This document shows, piece after piece, positions 60,558-64,000 of a stretch of 64,000 nt of DNA. Within the stretch, counting starts at the first letter, position 1; each line of letters starts with the position of its first letter. The stretch is from positions 1-64,000 of the forward strand of contig NZ_JAUOZU010000014.1 of NCBI RefSeq assembly GCF_030551875.1, given 5' to 3'. Made by a program: the position numbers and the translations under genes. The notes under the pieces are model-generated. The model searched no databases and was not told where the DNA came from. It saw nothing but the letters and a program-made list of their open reading frames with translations. Source of the DNA: Fluviirhizobium alvei (GTDB lineage Bacteria > Pseudomonadota > Alphaproteobacteria > Rhizobiales > Rhizobiaceae).

Positions 60558-62480
60558 TCAGCTGGAAAAAATATAGTCTGCCGGATCGGCGTCGCGCGTC
60601 ATCCGCCAGAAGTCGTCGTTCCGCCAGGGCGAGATCGCGACAACCCGCCCACGCGAATTGCGGTACCAGTTCTCCGTCCCCTCATGGGTCCAGACCATCC
60701 TCCCATGCGCTTCGTCGATCCGGCGATTATAGTCCTCGTAGGTCTCCTCCCGCACTTCGACGGTGCGCGCGCCGGCCTCCACCATCCGTGCAATCACGCT
60801 GAAGATGTAGGATGTCTGCAACTCGATGGCCTTGATCATGCTGCCGCCATGGCCGAGCCCGACATTCGGCCCCAGAATGGTGAAAAAGTTCGGGAAGCCG
60901 GGAACGGTGGAGCCGATATAGGCGCGCGGATTGTCGCCCTCCCAGACATCGCGCAACTGCTGTCCTTCCTTGCCGGTGATGCTGTAGGAGGACTGCATTT
61001 CCGCAGCCTTGAACCCGGTCGCATAGACCAGCACATCGGCGTCGACCCGGGTGCCGTCGCCGGCAATCAGCGTCGAACCTTCAATCTTCGCCAACCGTTG
61101 CGGCACAAGCGTCACATTGGGCCGACGCAGGGTCCGGTACCAGCCATTGTCGAGCAGGATACGTTTGCCATAGGGCGGGAAGTTGGGCAGCACGAGATCG
61201 AGCAGATCCTGACGATCATCGAGCTCGGCCTTCACATAGTCGGTGAAATGCTGGCGGTGACGATCGTTGATCGCATTGAGCGACAGCTTCGGCTCCGGCC
61301 AGTCCGGATCCTTCTGCAAGGACGCATGGATGCGATCGTTGAAGGTCCAGAACTGCCGGATGCGATACCATTCGTGATAGAGCGGCACGGTCTGCAGCAG
61401 ATAGCGGACCGGATCCGGCACCACCTTGCCGAATTGCGGAAACGGTGCGGCCCACTGCTTGGATCGGGCGAAGATGGTGAGCGACTTGACCTTGGCGGCA
61501 ATCGCCGGCGCCACCTGCATGCCCGAAGCGCCATTGCCCACCAGCGCCACGCGCTTTCCCGTCACATCGAGCCCTTCGGGCCAGGTGGCGGTGTGGGTTG
61601 CGACACCCGTGAACGTCTCGGCACCGGCAATCTCGGGAATCTGCGGCAGGTTGAGAATGCCGACGGCGGACAAAAGGATATCGGCCCGCTCTTCCCGCGC
61701 CTTTCCATCGGCGCCCGTTACCGAAACAACCCACTGGCTTGTCTCGGCATCCCAACGCGCCGCCGTGACACGCACGCCGAACTCCGTATGCGGACGCAGG
61801 CCGATCTGGTCGGCAACGCCGCGGAAATAATCGAGCAGTTCGCCCTGCAGCGCGAAATAGCGCGACCAGTCATTCTTGGCGAATGAAAAGGTGTAGATGT
61901 GGTTCGGCGTATCGACCCCGGCGCCCGGATAGCGGTTCTCGTACCAGGTGCCGCCGAAATCGTCATTCTTCTCGAGAATGCGGAAATCGACCCCGAGACG
62001 CTTGAGGTTCCAGCCGGCGCAGATGCCGGAGACGCCGGCGCCGATGACGAGCACCTTGAGACCAGCCGGCATCGGAACTTCCGGGGTCTTGCGATGGGCC
62101 GTCAGCCCCATATCTTCGGCGATGATCTCGCCGTAATTCTCCGGCACCGGTTCCGCCATCGAAACGGAGAGCATGCGCGCCAGCTGGGCCGAGTCAGGCG
62201 CGGGAATCGCAACCGGACGGCCCTGTTTCCAGGCGAGGATCGCCTCTTCGGCGGCCGAACGAACCTCGTCCTGGATGTTTTCGGGCAGTCCGCCATCGTC
62301 ATTGTCATCCAGTCCCTTGCCACGCGCCGGGCAATAGGGCGGCTCGAGCCAGCGACTTTCCCCGGTCATCTGATAGAGCACGCTGAGCAGGGAGGGAATG
62401 TTGGCGAGCCTGATCCCCTCACGCAGGAGCGCTGCGTCATCGTCGGTCGGAAGCTTCCTCGCTCCGGTTGCTGCGGTCAT
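60558..62480 (-). CDS. Baeyer-Villiger monooxygenase, 4-hydroxyacetophenone monooxygenase (HAPMO)-like
   Basis: 640 residues, the same length as Pseudomonas 4-hydroxyacetophenone monooxygenase, with its long N-terminal extension (about 140 residues before the first Rossmann motif). FAD motif GAGVSG (147-152), Baeyer-Villiger fingerprint FTGVATHTATWP (290-301), NADPH motif GNGASG (315-320). It inserts oxygen beside a ketone to form an ester; 4-hydroxyacetophenone gives 4-hydroxyphenyl acetate, which an esterase then splits to hydroquinone and acetate. A serine esterase gene is divergent at 62684. A TTG codon just upstream (62483) is in frame, but GGAGGAGG spacing favours ATG 62480. Aryl or cyclic ketones are both possible substrates. 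Confidence 0.86.
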   Translation of the reverse strand: MTAATGARKLPTDDDAALLREGIRLANIPSLLSVLYQMTGESRWLEPPYCPARGKGLDDNDDGGLPENIQDEVRSAAEEAILAWKQGRPVAIPAPDSAQLARMLSVSMAEPVPENYGEIIAEDMGLTAHRKTPEVPMPAGLKVLVIGAGVSGICAGWNLKRLGVDFRILEKNDDFGGTWYENRYPGAGVDTPNHIYTFSFAKNDWSRYFALQGELLDYFRGVADQIGLRPHTEFGVRVTAARWDAETSQWVVSVTGADGKAREERADILLSAVGILNLPQIPEIAGAETFTGVATHTATWPEGLDVTGKRVALVGNGASGMQVAPAIAAKVKSLTIFARSKQWAAPFPQFGKVVPDPVRYLLQTVPLYHEWYRIRQFWTFNDRIHASLQKDPDWPEPKLSLNAINDRHRQHFTDYVKAELDDRQDLLDLVLPNFPPYGKRILLDNGWYRTLRRPNVTLVPQRLAKIEGSTLIAGDGTRVDADVLVYATGFKAAEMQSSYSITGKEGQQLRDVWEGDNPRAYIGSTVPGFPNFFTILGPNVGLGHGGSMIKAIELQTSYIFSVIARMVEAGARTVEVREETYEDYNRRIDEAHGRMVWTHEGTENWYRNSRGRVVAISPWRNDDFWRMTRDADPADYIFSS

Positions 62481-62537
62481 CAATTTTCCTCCTCCACGCC
62501 TTGCCGATTGACGAAATGCAAACAGCTGGCTAAAAAC

Positions 62538-62564
62538 AAGTCAAGCACCTCAAGCAAATGACTT
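62538..62564. promoter_or_regulatory. Second AAGTC-N17-GACTT operator between BVMO and esterase genes
   Basis: AAGTC (62538-62542), 17 bp, GACTT (62560-62564); one arm is the 11-mer GCAAATGACTT (62554-62564), identical to the arm at 56642-56652 on the other strand. The other arm is degenerate beyond AAGTC. It lies in the divergent promoter of the monooxygenase and esterase genes, 58 bp before the monooxygenase start. Confidence 0.6.
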
Positions 62565-62683
62565 AGCAGCGAGACGCGCTTCTTGCAACCCGCTTTTAAC
62601 AAAGGGCAAGTCAGCTACATTGCTTGGGGAAGGCGGGCGGACCCAACCGGTTTACCCGCAAGGCTCGAAAGGGAGGATCGAAC

Positions 62684-63937
62684 CTGACACAGAACGCGCA
62701 AGAATGGCGTCGGACCATAGAGGTAGCCGGCGACGGTCAGCCGTCTGAACAGGAAGCGAGGCTTGTTGTCAGCGGCACGGTGGCGCCCGGCTATGAAGCG
62801 ATCGCCGAGACGTTTGCCGACAATTTCGCGTGCCGCAATGAGCGTGGCGCCTCGCTCCATATCCGGCATCGCGGCCAGACGATCGTCGATCTTCACGGAG
62901 GATGGGCGGATGCTGGCCGGCCATGGACCGAGGAAACGGTCGGCATCATCTTTTCGGCGACAAAGGCGGCCACCGCGCTCTGCATCCATCTCCTCCATGC
63001 CCGCGGCAAGCTCGATCTCGATGGACGGGTCGCGGATCACTGGCCGAATTATGGCGTGCATGGCAAGGAAGCAACCACGATCCGGATGGTGCTCGACCAT
63101 TCGGCGGGCGTTCCTGCCATTCGGGCGCCGCTGCCGGCCCATGCCCTGACCGATCATGATCTGATGGCCGCAGCCATCGCGGCAGAGACGCCGTTCTTTT
63201 CACCCGGCAGCCGCACCGCCTATCATCCGGTCACCGGCGGATACATTCTAGCCGAACTTGTCCGGCGGATCGACGGCCGCAGCCTCGGCCGGTTCTTTGC
63301 CGAGGAAATCGCTGGCCCGCTCGGCATCGATTTCTGGATCGGCTTGCCCGAGGCGATCGAGCCAAGGGTGGCCCCGATCGAACATTTCCGACCGATGAGG
63401 GGTGGGGCGCCAACCGCTTTCGGAACCGCCGTCCGCGAAACCGGCTCCCTGCAAAACCTGTTCTTCTTCAATCACGGCGACTGGATGGCATCCGGCGTCA
63501 ATACAAGGGCGGGCAGAGCAGCCGAAATCGGTGCCGCCTCTGGCATCACCAATGCACGCGGTCTCGCCGGGCTCTATGATGCCATGCGGCCGGACGGTTC
63601 GCTTGGCCTTGGCGAGCGACAGATTACCGGTTTTTCGCAGGCGACATCGGCGACCCATTGCGATGGCATGTTGTTGCAACCCACCCGCTTTGGTCCCGGC
63701 TTCATGCTTTCGATGGACAACGACGGCACACCGCCAAGGGGCGACAGTTTCAGGATCGGACCACAAGCATTCGGGCACGTTGGCGCCGGCGGCTCGTTCG
63801 GCTTCCGGGATCCTGACCTCGACCTGTCAATGGCCTATACAATGAACCGAATGGGGCCTGGCTTCCTGGTCAATCCGCGCGGCCAAACGCTGATCGACGC
63901 CACCTACGCCTGTCTCAACCAGAATTTTCGACGTTAA
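62684..63937 (+). CDS. Serine beta-lactamase-fold esterase (EstB/class C-like)
   Basis: 417 residues if translation starts at CTG 62684, which is 7 nt after GGGAGG; no ATG or GTG is well placed, and the upstream TTG at 62624 lacks a ribosome site. The catalytic SATK (SxxK) is near residue 91 in IIFSATKAATAL, the Tyr of the YxN-like motif is in TAYHPVTGGYILAEL, and HVGAGGSFGFRDP matches the late HxG-type motif. This family holds esterases as well as beta-lactamases and peptidases. Divergent from the Baeyer-Villiger gene, it probably hydrolyses the ester that enzyme makes. No signal peptide, so cytoplasmic. Confidence 0.78.
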   Translation: MTQNAQEWRRTIEVAGDGQPSEQEARLVVSGTVAPGYEAIAETFADNFACRNERGASLHIRHRGQTIVDLHGGWADAGRPWTEETVGIIFSATKAATALCIHLLHARGKLDLDGRVADHWPNYGVHGKEATTIRMVLDHSAGVPAIRAPLPAHALTDHDLMAAAIAAETPFFSPGSRTAYHPVTGGYILAELVRRIDGRSLGRFFAEEIAGPLGIDFWIGLPEAIEPRVAPIEHFRPMRGGAPTAFGTAVRETGSLQNLFFFNHGDWMASGVNTRAGRAAEIGAASGITNARGLAGLYDAMRPDGSLGLGERQITGFSQATSATHCDGMLLQPTRFGPGFMLSMDNDGTPPRGDSFRIGPQAFGHVGAGGSFGFRDPDLDLSMAYTMNRMGPGFLVNPRGQTLIDATYACLNQNFRR

Positions 63938-63949
63938 TCCGGAGCTCCA

Positions 63950-64000
63950 ATGAATATTCAAGGCAAAAGCATCATCGTCACCGGCGCCGGGTCAGGCCTC
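63950..64000 (+). CDS. Short-chain dehydrogenase, N-terminal part (3' end outside window)
   Basis: ATG 63950 opens MNIQGKSIIVTGAGSGL, the start of an SDR with the TGxxxGxG cofactor motif; the frame runs off the window. It follows the esterase gene by 12 bp with GGAG upstream, so it is cotranscribed. In ketone pathways an SDR often forms the ketone for the Baeyer-Villiger enzyme by oxidising a secondary alcohol, which would fit here. Confidence 0.7.
   Translation, partial: MNIQGKSIIVTGAGSGL

Overview
The window is high-G+C DNA that reads like a Rhizobiales (Rhizobium/Agrobacterium/Shinella-type) alphaproteobacterium. This rests on the gene families, the density of ABC transporters and AraC/LysR/IclR/MarR/TetR regulators, and rhizobial-type homologues throughout; no rRNA or tRNA marker is present, so genus and replicon are open. 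I find 60 protein-coding genes, two of them cut by the window ends. Most are catabolic and arranged in divergent regulator-operon units, as on a catabolic chromid, megaplasmid or chromosomal island.

Layout. (1) 1-3.6 kb: end of a carboxymuconolactone-decarboxylase-like gene, a secreted SnoaL-like protein, and a LysR gene divergent from a DoxX + catechol-dioxygenase pair that recalls the Bacillus catDE quinone/catechol detoxification pair. (2) 3.6-22.2 kb: a 4-hydroxyphenylacetate (4-HPA) 'upper' region. It holds a class III homoprotocatechuate dioxygenase (hpaD), an AraC regulator and a 481-aa HpaB-type monooxygenase in one operon. Divergent from it are an AraC regulator, an aldehyde dehydrogenase, a GMC alcohol dehydrogenase and a complete LIV-type ABC importer, then SnoaL, MoaF-like and SDR genes, and an HpaA-like AraC gene divergent from a second hpaB plus hpaC. 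(3) 22.2-33.8 kb: an orphan membrane/wHTH protein. Then come two divergent operons around an IclR regulator: amino-acid permease, aldehyde dehydrogenase and DHDPS-like lyase on one side; UPF0261 protein, HAD protein, two class III aminotransferase-fold enzymes and an APH-type kinase on the other. The last pair resembles the hydroxylysine/ethanolamine kinase plus phospho-lyase route. (4) 33.8-40 kb: hpaR and hpaF-hpaE-hpaD(VOC)-hpaG-hpaH-hpaI, the complete homoprotocatechuate meta-cleavage pathway to pyruvate and succinic semialdehyde, followed by a 278-bp terminal-inverted-repeat element. (5) 40.4-49.1 kb: a PAS-GGDEF protein, a second LIV-type importer with a fused permease-ATPase, a YtcJ-like amidohydrolase and a LuxR-type regulator. 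(6) 49.2-55.4 kb: metal/cofactor homeostasis, with two COG0523 GTPases behind Zur-like palindromes, a cobalamin riboswitch and a DUF1636/ABC uptake operon. (7) 55.5-64 kb: an HD-GYP protein, then a regulon with a Fe-alcohol dehydrogenase, TetR, acyl-CoA ligase, a 640-aa 4-hydroxyacetophenone-monooxygenase-like Baeyer-Villiger enzyme, a serine esterase and an SDR.

How it works together. An alcohol such as tyrosol could enter through the first LIV importer, be oxidised by the GMC and aldehyde dehydrogenases to 4-HPA, hydroxylated by HpaB/HpaC to homoprotocatechuate, cleaved by either of two unrelated dioxygenases, and taken through HpaE-F-G-H-I. The tyrosol link is inference; the ring-cleavage pathway is well supported. 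A shared TAACATGTTA palindrome upstream of both ring-cleavage loci links the 7-kb and 34-kb halves, probably through HpaR. A second shared palindrome links the Fe-ADH and Baeyer-Villiger promoters.
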